NCBI GenBank assembly: GCA_016869675.1
Contig: VGDP01000003.1
Span: forward strand, 62,001-126,000
DNA: 64,000 nt
Source of the DNA: Alphaproteobacteria bacterium
GTDB taxonomy: Bacteria > Pseudomonadota > Alphaproteobacteria > SP197
Reading direction: 5' to 3'
Shown here: piece by piece, positions 1 through 7,620 of the stretch
How positions within the stretch are numbered: the stretch's first letter is position 1
How the letters are laid out: each line of letters begins with the position of its first letter
Program-made: the position numbers and the translations under genes
Notes under the pieces: model-generated
Told to the model about the DNA's origin: nothing
Databases searched by the model: none
Seen by the model: only the letters and a program-made list of their open reading frames with translations

Positions 1-232
1 CGCCCACCGGCGCCTCGGCCACCCGTTCCGCCACCGGGTGCAGGCGGGTGATCAGCGTGGCCAGGTTGCCGTGATAACTGCCGCTGGCGAGCTCGACATG
101 GGGCTCGGCATCGGTGCGCAGAGCCTCCGATTCGTGCTCCGACCATTCGGCCATGGCGGGCTGGGCGGTACCCTTGCGTGCCAGCAGCAAGCTTTCGAGC
201 ACGGCGAACTTCACTTTGCGCATGGCGCTCAT
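1..232 (-). CDS. Unknown protein, 3' end beyond window
   Basis: Reading on the minus strand from ATG at 232 gives 77 residues starting MSAMRKVKFAVLES before the window edge, with no stop. It begins 17 bp after the stop of the ParA-like gene, so the two are probably co-transcribed. The visible part is charged and soluble, with no signal peptide or membrane segment. I do not recognise the family. Its position after a ParA-like ATPase suggests a partner or cargo adaptor, but that is inference only. Confidence 0.55.
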   Translation of the reverse strand, partial: MSAMRKVKFAVLESLLLARKGTAQPAMAEWSEHESEALRTDAEPHVELASGSYHGNLATLITRLHPVAERVAEAPVG

Positions 233-249
233 CGTCTATCCCCTCGTCC

Positions 250-1011
250 TCAGGCGGTGTGGGCGGCACGGCAGCCGAAGGCGGCGTGCGCGTGGTCGAG
301 ATCGATGTCATCCGGCGGTTCGGCGCGGCCGATGGGCGTACGGTCGAGCCCGCCCTGGACGACCACCGGGCGCGGCTGGATGCGGCGCAGGCGGCCGGCC
401 AGGTAGTCCCACAGCGCGACGATCTCGGTGGTCGAGCGCGAGTCCGCGTCGCACTCCATGACCGTGCGGCCGTCAATCATGCTGGACGCAAAGTCGGTGC
501 GGTGGTGGATCGTGACCGGCGCGACGGTGCCGTGCTGGCTGAGCACGATGGCCGCGTCCGAGGTGATGCGCGCGCGCGGCGTCGCGTCGTTGACAACGAA
601 CATCAGCGGCTTGTTGCGCCCTTCGACGATGTCGAGCGCGGCGCCCACCGCGCGCAGGTCGTGCGGGCTGGGCCGGATCGGGATCACCACCAGGTCAGCG
701 AAGGCGACGACGTTGCGGATCGTGGCGGTGACGGCGGGTGGCGTATCGACGATGACCTGGCGCGTGCCCCGCGCACGCAGCTCCTCCAGGTCGGCGAACA
801 GGCGCTGCACGGTGGTCTGCACGAACACCGGCGTCTCCGCCCGGCGCGCGTTCCACCAGGCGGCCGGGCTGCCCTGGGGGTCGGTGTCGATCAGGGCGAC
901 CGGCCCTTCGCCGGCTCGCTCCGCTTGGACCGCGACGTGGCCGGACAGCGTGGTCTTGCCCGATCCGCCCTTCTGGGAGGTGAACACGACGACGCGCATC
1001 GACGACAACAT
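250..1011 (-). CDS. ParA/MinD-like P-loop ATPase behind a c-di-GMP riboswitch
   Basis: Encodes 253 residues. The deviant Walker A motif KGGSGKTT lies near residues 15-22, followed by a DTDPQGS switch-I/A' type motif and VDTPP (Walker B), as in single-domain ParA ATPases that position plasmids, chromosomes or protein cargo by ATP-dependent dimerisation. The ATG at 1011 is chosen because AAAGGAG lies just upstream with proper spacing; an internal ATG five codons on is less well placed. No ParB or parS is visible. The leader carries a GEMM-I aptamer ending a few bases before the ribosome site, so translation probably responds to c-di-GMP. The last 40 or so residues (after DYLAGRL) are unlike typical ParA and may be a specific extension. 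The substrate is unknown. Confidence 0.85.
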   Translation of the reverse strand: MLSSMRVVVFTSQKGGSGKTTLSGHVAVQAERAGEGPVALIDTDPQGSPAAWWNARRAETPVFVQTTVQRLFADLEELRARGTRQVIVDTPPAVTATIRNVVAFADLVVIPIRPSPHDLRAVGAALDIVEGRNKPLMFVVNDATPRARITSDAAIVLSQHGTVAPVTIHHRTDFASSMIDGRTVMECDADSRSTTEIVALWDYLAGRLRRIQPRPVVVQGGLDRTPIGRAEPPDDIDLDHAHAAFGCRAAHTA

Positions 1012-1021
1012 GGTGTTCTCC

Positions 1022-1108
1022 TTTCGGCAGCCCCGCTGCCTCGCCCCATCGGGGGCCTGAGGCCGGTGGCTTTGCGTCCCGCCGTTGCCGACGGTTTGCC
1101 TGTTCGAG
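1022..1108 (-). promoter_or_regulatory. Cyclic-di-GMP-I (GEMM-I) riboswitch upstream of the ParA-like gene
   Basis: Reading on the minus strand, the leader contains GGCAAACC (1100-1093), a hairpin closed by a GCAA tetraloop, then GGGACGCAAAGCCACCGG, CCUC, a P3 arm with two clean stems (GCCUC/GAGGC and GCCCC/GGGGC), and GCAGCGGGGCUGCCG. This order and these conserved blocks match the GEMM-I aptamer, including the GNRA tetraloop and its receptor region. The Shine-Dalgarno AAAGGAG follows the final conserved block within a few bases, which suggests control of translation initiation. Confidence 0.92.
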
Positions 1109-1192
1109 GATTTCCGCTTCGGCCCTGGGTGTCGGTCCCTGGTTCGCCGGGCGCCTCGTCCGCGACCCTATCGGAAGGCCGCGGACGCTTCA

Positions 1193-1206
1193 GTGACGCC
1201 GGTCAC
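1193..1206. promoter_or_regulatory. Inverted repeat GTGAC-GCCG-GTCAC ahead of riboswitch 1
   Basis: A perfect 5-bp inverted repeat with a 4-base spacer overlaps the stop codon of the membrane-protein gene and lies about 90 bp upstream of the first riboswitch. A near-identical element stands at the equivalent place ahead of the second riboswitch (1719-1732). The half-site and spacing resemble a CRP/FNR-superfamily operator, but no regulator is identified. Confidence 0.35.
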
Positions 1207-1547
1207 GACCGCACCGCCGCGATCAGGCCGACCATGACCATCACCGCGCAGCCGTTCAGGTAGTGGATAGCGCTGCCCGAGGCCAGGAAGTCGATCACCG
1301 GCTGCGCCAACTCGAGAACAAGGCGGCCAATGGCGGTGTCAGCGAGCTCGTCGCCGGCGGCGACGCCGAACAAGGCGCCAACCGCCGCCACCGCGAAGGG
1401 AAAGACCACGCCGAACAGCCAGTGGCCCTTGGTCTTCTCGCGGCGCAGCGCGTCGCCGAGCGCGCGGGCCCGGCGGTCCGCCAGAGCGACGGCGCGATCC
1501 TGGTCGATGATGTCGCTGGACAGGGAATGCACGTTAGTCAGTGACAC
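1203..1547 (-). CDS. Small two-helix membrane protein behind a c-di-GMP riboswitch
   Basis: Encodes 114 residues from a GTG at 1547, chosen because CAGGAGA lies 6 bp upstream directly after the riboswitch. Residues 1-40 are hydrophilic and charged and look helical. A hydrophobic segment spans about residues 43-64 (HWLFGVVFPFAVAAVG) and another about 95-113. The middle part is acidic and amphipathic. I do not recognise a family. The gene is followed 191 bp later by the riboswitch-controlled ParA-like gene, and the shared ligand control suggests joint action at the membrane. A membrane anchor or recruiter for the ATPase is one possibility, by inference. Confidence 0.75.
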   Translation of the reverse strand: MSLTNVHSLSSDIIDQDRAVALADRRARALGDALRREKTKGHWLFGVVFPFAVAAVGALFGVAAGDELADTAIGRLVLELAQPVIDFLASGSAIHYLNGCAVMVMVGLIAAVRS

Positions 1548-1557
1548 GTCGATCTCC

Positions 1558-1648
1558 TGTCGGTAGCCCCGCCGCCTGGCGACACGTCGTGGTCCTAGGC
1601 CGGTTGCTTTACGTTCCGCCGTCGCCGGCGGTTTGCCCTTTCGAGGTT
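1558..1648 (-). promoter_or_regulatory. Cyclic-di-GMP-I (GEMM-I) riboswitch upstream of the small membrane protein
   Basis: On the minus strand the leader has GGGCAAACC (GGCAAACC at 1637-1630), a GCCG/CGGC hairpin with a GCGA tetraloop, GGAACGUAAAGCAACCGG, CCUAGG with a P3 arm paired by GCCU/AGGC, then GCGGGGCUACCG (ending 1561). These blocks match GEMM-I closely. The ribosome site CAGGAGA starts 1-3 bases after the last conserved block, so ligand folding should affect access to it. It diverges from the first copy outside the conserved blocks, so this is not a recent duplication. Confidence 0.92.
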
Positions 1649-1718
1649 GGAGCGCCGCTTGTCCCCGCGCGCTCCTCTCGTCGCCCATGGTAAATAGCGC
1701 ATGGCGCCGCGGCGCCCA

Positions 1719-1732
1719 GTGATCGCCGTCAC
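1719..1732. promoter_or_regulatory. Inverted repeat GTGAT-CGCC-GTCAC ahead of riboswitch 2
   Basis: This is the second copy of the motif at 1193-1206, with one arm base changed. It lies about 75-80 bp upstream of the aptamer. On the minus strand the weak -10-like TATTTA at about 1690-1696 falls between it and the aptamer. Occurrence of the same motif at both leaders suggests a shared transcription factor site. Confidence 0.35.
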
Positions 1733-1771
1733 CCGCGCCGCGAATACCAGCTGGATCGTGGTGAACGCGCC

Positions 1772-3496
1772 TTAACCGTCGACGACGGGCAGCGTCACGT
1801 GGGAGGGGCGCCCGGCGTCGTGGAACAGGCGGACGGAGGCGGCGCGCGCATCGCGATAGCCGCCGTGGCGGTCGGCGCGGAAGGCGTTGAGCGTGCGTTC
1901 GTAGAGCGGGAAGTTCGTCCCCGCGATCTCGACGCGCACGCGGTGGCCGGCGCGGAGCCGCGCCGCCGTATTCCCGACGCGGAAGGCGTAGCGGTAGACC
2001 CGATCGGGCTCGATCGGCGTGGGTGCGGCGCCGGGCTCGCGATGGCTGGCTCGCAGGATGCCGTCCACCAGGTTGATCGCGCGGCCGCACGGGTGGACGT
2101 CGACCAGCTTGACCGCGAAGTCTGTGTCGTCGGTGGTGGCCGAGGCGTGCAGCACCACATCGACCGGGCCGACGATCTCGAGGTCGCGTTCGAGCACCGC
2201 GCCGGTGAACACCAGAACGTCGGGCCGCGCCTCAATGGCGCGCTGGTCGCGCGGGCCCATGGGCGCCAGCTCGGCCGGGCAGCAGCTCCGCCCGCCGGCG
2301 CTGGGCACCGGCGCGAACGGATCGACCACGTAGATGTCGTGCGGCTCGTCGGCGCCCGGCGCGGCGGCCTCAAGCAGGCCGTCGCCGTCGATGGCGTTGG
2401 CCCGGCCCCCGCCGCGCAGGTAGAGCCGCGTGGGCCACATGTCCTTGGGCGGGAAGTCATCGTCGGTGCGCCAGCGGTCGGCGCCCATGACGTAGACGTT
2501 CGACGCGGGCTCGGACCCGATGCCATCGTCGTCGTCGGCGAGCCACCTGCGGTACCAGCGCACGACGAGCTCGTCGGTGCGGTTGCGCCCTGAGGGCCCA
2601 AAGTCCAGATCGCCCGTCGCGCGTGACCAGGGCTGGTGGTACCACGGGCCGATCACCAGGCGCTGGGCGACGCGCGCCGCCGCCGAGCGGGCGCCTGCGC
2701 GCAGGCCCTGGAAGTTGCGGATCGTGCCATCGACGAAGATGTCGTACCAACCGCCCAGATGGAGCGCGGGGATGTCGATCTCGCCATAGCGCCCCGCGAT
2801 GTCGAACGGGCGCCAGAAGCCGTCGTGCAGCGGGTGCGCCAGCCAGTCGTAATAGAAGGGCGCGAAGCGCCGGTCGATCAGCGGGTGATCGTCGAGCGGC
2901 AGGTGACCGTAGGACCCAGCGATGGCGCCGGCGGCGTTGAGCGCCGTCGCGATGTCGGAATCGCTGCCCCGGCGGAACGCCTCGGGCACCGCGAGCGCGC
3001 TGGCCCAGGATTGGGCGAAGGCGAGTTGGAGAACGCCGTGGCGGTACGTCCAATCGGCATAGGTACCGTCGCAGGTGAACGAGGGCGCGATGGCGGCCAG
3101 CCCGTCGGGCCGGTGGATCGCGGCCATGAGCTGCACGATGCCGGGATAGGAAAAGCCGTACATGCCGACGCGGCCGTTGGCCTTGGGCAGGCGGCGGCAC
3201 GCAGCGATGGTGTCCACGCCGTCCTCGGCCTCCCCGTGGAACGGGTTGAACGTACCCTCCGAGGTGAAGCAGCCGCGCACGTCCTGGCTGACCACGATCA
3301 GGCCCTGCCGCGCGTACCATTCGGGGTGCAGGATCGAGAAGTACTCCGACGTGGTCTTGTCGTAGGGCGAGCGCATGAGCAGCACAGGGTACGGGCCCGG
3401 ACCCGTCGGGGTGTAGACGTCGGCCATCAGCCGCACGCCGTCGCGCATGGTCATGGCAACCTCGCGCGCGACCTCGACCGTGTGCAGTCCGCTCAT
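1772..3496 (-). CDS. CocE/NonD-family serine hydrolase (X-Pro dipeptidyl-peptidase S15 type)
   Basis: Encodes 574 residues, a usual length for the family, with no signal peptide. The N-terminal alpha/beta-hydrolase domain has the nucleophile motif GFSYPG (Ser at about 116), preceded by the family patterns SPYDK and SQDVRG. Downstream sequence fits the cap and the C-terminal jelly-roll domain of CocE and S15 peptidases. Such enzymes cleave esters, amides or N-terminal X-Pro bonds; the substrate is not predictable here. The ATG at 3496 follows AGGAGG and overlaps the stop of the hisN-like gene as ATGA, so the pair is translationally coupled. Confidence 0.88.
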   Translation of the reverse strand: MSGLHTVEVAREVAMTMRDGVRLMADVYTPTGPGPYPVLLMRSPYDKTTSEYFSILHPEWYARQGLIVVSQDVRGCFTSEGTFNPFHGEAEDGVDTIAACRRLPKANGRVGMYGFSYPGIVQLMAAIHRPDGLAAIAPSFTCDGTYADWTYRHGVLQLAFAQSWASALAVPEAFRRGSDSDIATALNAAGAIAGSYGHLPLDDHPLIDRRFAPFYYDWLAHPLHDGFWRPFDIAGRYGEIDIPALHLGGWYDIFVDGTIRNFQGLRAGARSAAARVAQRLVIGPWYHQPWSRATGDLDFGPSGRNRTDELVVRWYRRWLADDDDGIGSEPASNVYVMGADRWRTDDDFPPKDMWPTRLYLRGGGRANAIDGDGLLEAAAPGADEPHDIYVVDPFAPVPSAGGRSCCPAELAPMGPRDQRAIEARPDVLVFTGAVLERDLEIVGPVDVVLHASATTDDTDFAVKLVDVHPCGRAINLVDGILRASHREPGAAPTPIEPDRVYRYAFRVGNTAARLRAGHRVRVEIAGTNFPLYERTLNAFRADRHGGYRDARAASVRLFHDAGRPSHVTLPVVDG

Positions 3497-4302
3497 AGGG
3501 CCTCCTGAAGGATCGCCAATGCCTGGGCGTGGACGCGCCGATCGCCGGCGGCGATGACGCAGCCGCCGCCCGCCGCCGGGCCGCCGTCCCAGCCGGTGAC
3601 CACACCGCCAGCGCCCTCGACGATGGGGATCAACGCCTGGATGTCCCACGGTGCCAGATCGCCCTCGACCGCCAGGTCGAGCAGCCCGTGGGCGACCATG
3701 CAGTAGCTGTAGCAATCGCCGCCCGGTCGGACCAGCGCCACGCGCGCCTGCATCCGCTCGAACGCAGCCCTCTCCTCGGCGCGGCGGAACATGCGCACCG
3801 TGGTCATGCCGAGCCGCGCCTCGGCCAGCGTGGCGCAGGCGCGCACCCCGAGCGGTCGCCCGTTCAGCGCAGCCGTGCCGTCATGGCCGACGAAACGCTC
3901 GCGGGTGAACGGCTGGTCGGCGATGCCGAGGATCGGCCGGCCCCGGTCATTGAGCGCGATCAGGGTCCCCCAGGTGGGAAAGCCGGTGATGAACGCCTTG
4001 GTGCCGTCGATCGGGTCGAGCACCCAGGTGAGGCGAGCGTCGGTGTTGCTGTGGCCACCCTCCTCGCCCAACACGCCGTGGTCCGGGTGGGTCGCCAGGA
4101 TCAGCGCGCGCATGGCGGCCTCGGCATCGCGGTCAGCGCGGGTCACGGCCGAGACCTCGTGGACGCGGTCGCCCTTGTCGGCCACGTCCAGAGGCGTGCG
4201 GAACAGCGGCAGCGTGATCGCCGCCGCCACGTCCGCCAGGCGGTGGGCGAAGGCCAGCAGCGCGGCATCGACCGGCACGCCGTCATTCCTTGACTTGGTC
4301 AT
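3493..4302 (-). CDS. hisN: Histidinol-phosphatase-like IMPase-family protein
   Basis: Encodes 269 residues of the Mg-dependent inositol monophosphatase fold. Metal ligands appear as GEEG (residues 79-82) and DPIDGT (96-101), with a third site in APWDIQALIPIVEGAGG. The patterns GTKAFITGFP and GGDCYSY are typical of the HisN subgroup, which dephosphorylates histidinol-phosphate. No other his gene is nearby and the partner is a hydrolase, so another sugar- or inositol-phosphate substrate is possible. The start at MTKSRND (4302) is preferred; the upstream extension overlaps the divergent dehydrogenase promoter region. Confidence 0.8.
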   Translation of the reverse strand: MTKSRNDGVPVDAALLAFAHRLADVAAAITLPLFRTPLDVADKGDRVHEVSAVTRADRDAEAAMRALILATHPDHGVLGEEGGHSNTDARLTWVLDPIDGTKAFITGFPTWGTLIALNDRGRPILGIADQPFTRERFVGHDGTAALNGRPLGVRACATLAEARLGMTTVRMFRRAEERAAFERMQARVALVRPGGDCYSYCMVAHGLLDLAVEGDLAPWDIQALIPIVEGAGGVVTGWDGGPAAGGGCVIAAGDRRVHAQALAILQEAL

Positions 4303-4361
4303 GCCCGGTGCGCCATGGTCGCTCCACAAATTCCCACAGAAAACCCACATCGAGACCCTGG

Positions 4362-6809
4362 ATGACCGCTTCGCCTCCGGATCAAGCCCGCATCGTCGTG
4401 ATCGGCGGCGGCATCATGGGTTGTTCGACGGCCTACCACCTCGCCAAGCTCGGCGGCAAGGACGTCGTCCTGCTGGACAAGGACAAGCTGACCTCGGGCT
4501 CGACGTGGCACGCGGCGGGCATGGTGGGCCAGCTGCGCAACAACGCCAACATCACGCGCCTGCTGGGCCAATCGGTCGCGGTCTACGACGCGATCGCGCG
4601 CGAGACCGACCAGCCGGCCGGCTGGCGCACCACCGGCTCGCTCCGGCTGGCGTGCACCAGGGACCGTGTCGTCGAGTACGAGCGCCTGGCGACCACGGCG
4701 CGTTCGTTCGGCCTGGTGTTGGAGCTGATCGGACCGGCCGAGGCGAAACGGCGCATGCCGACCATGAACGTGGACGACGTGATCGCCGCCGCGTGGCTGC
4801 CGAGCGACGGCGTCGCCAACCCCTCGGACCTGACCCAGGCCTTCGCCAAGGCGGCGCGCCGCCAAGGCGCGCGCCTGCTCGAGGACACCGCCGTGACTGG
4901 TTTCCGGCGCGCGCGCGGGCGGATTACGGCGGTCGAGACGGCGCGCGGCGCGATCCGCTGCGAGACGGTGGTGCTGTGCGCCGGCATCTGGACGCGCGAG
5001 CTGGCGCGCCGGCTGGGCGTCAACGTGCCGCTGCAGCCGTCACACCACCAGTACGTGGTGACCGAGCGCATCGAGGGGTTGGAGCGCGGCGCCCCCGGCG
5101 TGCGCGACCCGGACCACCTGACGTACTTCAAGGAGGAGGTCGGCGGCCTGGTCTTCGGAGGCTACGAGACGACCCCGCGCGCCTTCACGGCCTCGCCGAT
5201 CCCCGAAGACCACGCCTTCAAGCTGCTGCCCGAGGATGTCGACCAGTTCGAGGTGCTGATGCGCGGCGCAGTGCATCGGTTCCCGGCGCTCGAGACCACT
5301 GGCATCAAGCGCTGGTTCAACGGCATCGAGAGCTTCACTGAGGACGGCATGTTCATCCTGGGCAAAACGCCCGAGGTGCCGGGCCTGTTCGTCGGCTGCG
5401 GCTTCAACTCGTTCGGCATTGCGGCGGCCGGCGGTGCCGGCCAGGTGTTGGCCGAATGGATCCTGGAGGGCGAGCCGACCTACGACCTGTGGCCCGCCGA
5501 CATCCGCCGCTTCGGCGCGCATCTGCGCTCGGACATCCAGGTGCGCGAACGCGCGCTGGAGGGCCAGGCGCACCACTACCTGATCGCGTGGCCCGGCGAG
5601 GAAACCCTGGCGGGCCGGCCGCTGCGCCGCAGCGCTCTCTACGACCGGCTGAAGGCGGCGGGCGCCGTCTACGGCGCCAAGGCCGGCTGGGAACGGCCCA
5701 ACTGGTTCGCGCCCAAGGGTGTCGAGCCGGTCGATCGCTACAGCTTCGAGCGGCCCAACTGGTTCGCCCCCGTCGCCGCCGAGCACCGCGCGTGCCGCGA
5801 GGCCGCCGCCCTGTTTGACCAGAGCTTCTTCTCCAAGTTCGCGCTGGTCGGACGCGACGCGGAACGGGTGCTGCAGACGATCTGCGCCGGCGACGTGGGC
5901 CGCGCGCCCGGCCGTGTCGTCTACACCCAGATGCTGAACCGGCGCGGCGGCATCGAGTGCGACCTGACGGTGACACGCATCGCCGAGCATGAGTACTTCA
6001 TCGTCACCGGCACAGCGTTCGCCAACCACGACGGCACCCATATCCGCCGCCACATCCCGGCGGACGCCGACGCGCACCTGATCGACGTGACTTCGGCCTA
6101 CGGCACGCTCGCCCTGATGGGTCCGCGCGCGCGCGACATCCTGGCCGCCGTCGCCGAGGACGACGTCGCGAACGCCGCATTCCCGTTCGGCACGCACCGG
6201 TCCCTCACGCTGGCGGGCGCCCCGGCGCGCGCGCTACGCATCACCTTCGTGGGCGAGCTCGGCTGGGAGCTGCACATCCCGACCGAGTTCATGGCGACGG
6301 CCTATGACGCGCTGCGCCAGGCGGGCGCGCCACACGGCCTGCGCGACGCCGGCTACCGGGCGATCGACAGCCTGCGGCTGGAGAAGGGCTATCGTGTGTG
6401 GGCCGGCGACATCGGCCCCGACTACACGCCCTACGAGGCGGGGCTCGGCTTCGCCGTCGCGCTCGACAAGAACACCGGCTTCATCGGCCGCGACGCCCTG
6501 GTCGCGCAGAAGGGCAAGCCGCTGACCAAGCGCCTGGCCACCTTCACGGTCGAGGACCCGGACGTGGTGCTGTGGGGCCGCGAGACGATCCTGCGCGACG
6601 GCCAGGTGGTGGGCTGGATCGCCTCGGCTGGGCACGGCCACACCATCGACAAGGAGGTCGGGCTCGGCTACGTGCGCCGCGCCGAGGGACTCGACGATGC
6701 CTGGCTGGTGGCCGGCCGCTACGAGCTGGAGGTGCGCACGCGCCGCGTGCCGGCGACCATGACCCTGCGCCCGCTCTACGACCCCAAGGGCGAACGCATC
6801 AAGGCGTAG
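4362..6809 (+). CDS. Dimethylglycine/sarcosine dehydrogenase-like flavoprotein with GcvT domain
   Basis: Encodes 815 residues, the expected length for the dimethylglycine dehydrogenase group. A DAO-type FAD domain starts with GGGIMG (about 15-20). GSTWHAAG contains the His (about 50) that in this family carries covalent FAD. The C-terminal half is a GcvT/folate-binding aminomethyltransferase domain, entered after the duplicated RPNWFAP block. Reactions in the family demethylate dimethylglycine or sarcosine and pass the methylene unit to tetrahydrofolate. It is divergent from the hisN-like gene and its end overlaps the convergent IMPase gene by 11 bp. Exact substrate unproven. Confidence 0.88.
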   Translation: MTASPPDQARIVVIGGGIMGCSTAYHLAKLGGKDVVLLDKDKLTSGSTWHAAGMVGQLRNNANITRLLGQSVAVYDAIARETDQPAGWRTTGSLRLACTRDRVVEYERLATTARSFGLVLELIGPAEAKRRMPTMNVDDVIAAAWLPSDGVANPSDLTQAFAKAARRQGARLLEDTAVTGFRRARGRITAVETARGAIRCETVVLCAGIWTRELARRLGVNVPLQPSHHQYVVTERIEGLERGAPGVRDPDHLTYFKEEVGGLVFGGYETTPRAFTASPIPEDHAFKLLPEDVDQFEVLMRGAVHRFPALETTGIKRWFNGIESFTEDGMFILGKTPEVPGLFVGCGFNSFGIAAAGGAGQVLAEWILEGEPTYDLWPADIRRFGAHLRSDIQVRERALEGQAHHYLIAWPGEETLAGRPLRRSALYDRLKAAGAVYGAKAGWERPNWFAPKGVEPVDRYSFERPNWFAPVAAEHRACREAAALFDQSFFSKFALVGRDAERVLQTICAGDVGRAPGRVVYTQMLNRRGGIECDLTVTRIAEHEYFIVTGTAFANHDGTHIRRHIPADADAHLIDVTSAYGTLALMGPRARDILAAVAEDDVANAAFPFGTHRSLTLAGAPARALRITFVGELGWELHIPTEFMATAYDALRQAGAPHGLRDAGYRAIDSLRLEKGYRVWAGDIGPDYTPYEAGLGFAVALDKNTGFIGRDALVAQKGKPLTKRLATFTVEDPDVVLWGRETILRDGQVVGWIASAGHGHTIDKEVGLGYVRRAEGLDDAWLVAGRYELEVRTRRVPATMTLRPLYDPKGERIKA

Positions 6810-7614
6810 GCGCGAGGCCAAGAGCGTCGCGCAGCGCCGCCCACAACGCGCGATCCGGCGCCAGCAGGTAGCCCTGCCCCAGGGGCAGCGCGAACGGATC
6901 GTACGCCGTGCCGTCGACGTGCGCGGCGTACCCGCCGGCCTCGGCGTGCAGCAACGCGCCGGCCACGTGGTCCCACGGGTAAAGCCGGCGGTAGAGCGCG
7001 TAGTGCAGGCGTCCCGAGGCGAGCCACAGATAGGTCAGGGCGGCGCAACGCGGCTGCATGACGAAGCCGACGCGGTCGAAGCGTTCGGCGACGGCCCCGG
7101 CGGCACCGCCCTTGAAGAAGCGGAGCGCAATCGCCCCTTCAATGCGCGCCGGTGCCTCGGGCGCGGCGACCGCCAGCCGTTCGCCGTCAAGCAAGGCACC
7201 CGTGCCAAGCCCGGCCCATGCCATCTGGCCGCCCAGCGCATCGAGGATCCACGCGGCGCGCGTCCGCCCGCCCACCACCTTGGCGATCATGGCATCGAAC
7301 AACGGGATGCCGGCGGCGAAGTTGTTGGTGCCGTCCAGGGGATCGACGAACCAGACGGTCTCGTGGTCGCGCGCGCGTTCGAGGAACGCGGGTTCGGCGG
7401 ACGCCGCCTCCTCGCCGACCACCAGCGAGTCGGGTGCCATTTGGCGCAGGCCCGCCTCGATGATCGCCTCCGCCTCGCGATCGGCGGCGGTGACCGCGTC
7501 GCCCGGCCCCTTCTCGTGGCGCTCGTGATCGGCGAGCCGCCGGTAGCTCGGCACCACCGCGCTATCGACGGCCGAACGCAGCAGGTCGGCGACCGTCCGA
7601 TCCTCGTCGGTCAT
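6799..7614 (-). CDS. Inositol monophosphatase-family phosphatase
   Basis: Encodes 271 residues. Metal-binding motifs are GEEA (67-70), DPLDGT (91-96) and YPWDHVAGALLHAEAGG towards the end, so the active site is complete. It is only distantly like the HisN-type paralogue at 3493-4302. Its stop lies inside the convergent dehydrogenase gene. It starts 6 bp after the decarboxylase stop on the same strand, so the two probably form an operon. Confidence 0.85.
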   Translation of the reverse strand: MTDEDRTVADLLRSAVDSAVVPSYRRLADHERHEKGPGDAVTAADREAEAIIEAGLRQMAPDSLVVGEEAASAEPAFLERARDHETVWFVDPLDGTNNFAAGIPLFDAMIAKVVGGRTRAAWILDALGGQMAWAGLGTGALLDGERLAVAAPEAPARIEGAIALRFFKGGAAGAVAERFDRVGFVMQPRCAALTYLWLASGRLHYALYRRLYPWDHVAGALLHAEAGGYAAHVDGTAYDPFALPLGQGYLLAPDRALWAALRDALGLAPTP

Positions 7615-7620
7615 GATCGC

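Noticed and set aside
2636-3508. Long open frame opposite the CocE gene
   Set aside because: It is an antisense shadow typical of high GC; its translation is Arg/Ala/Gly-rich with no domain, while the minus-strand frame has clear motifs.
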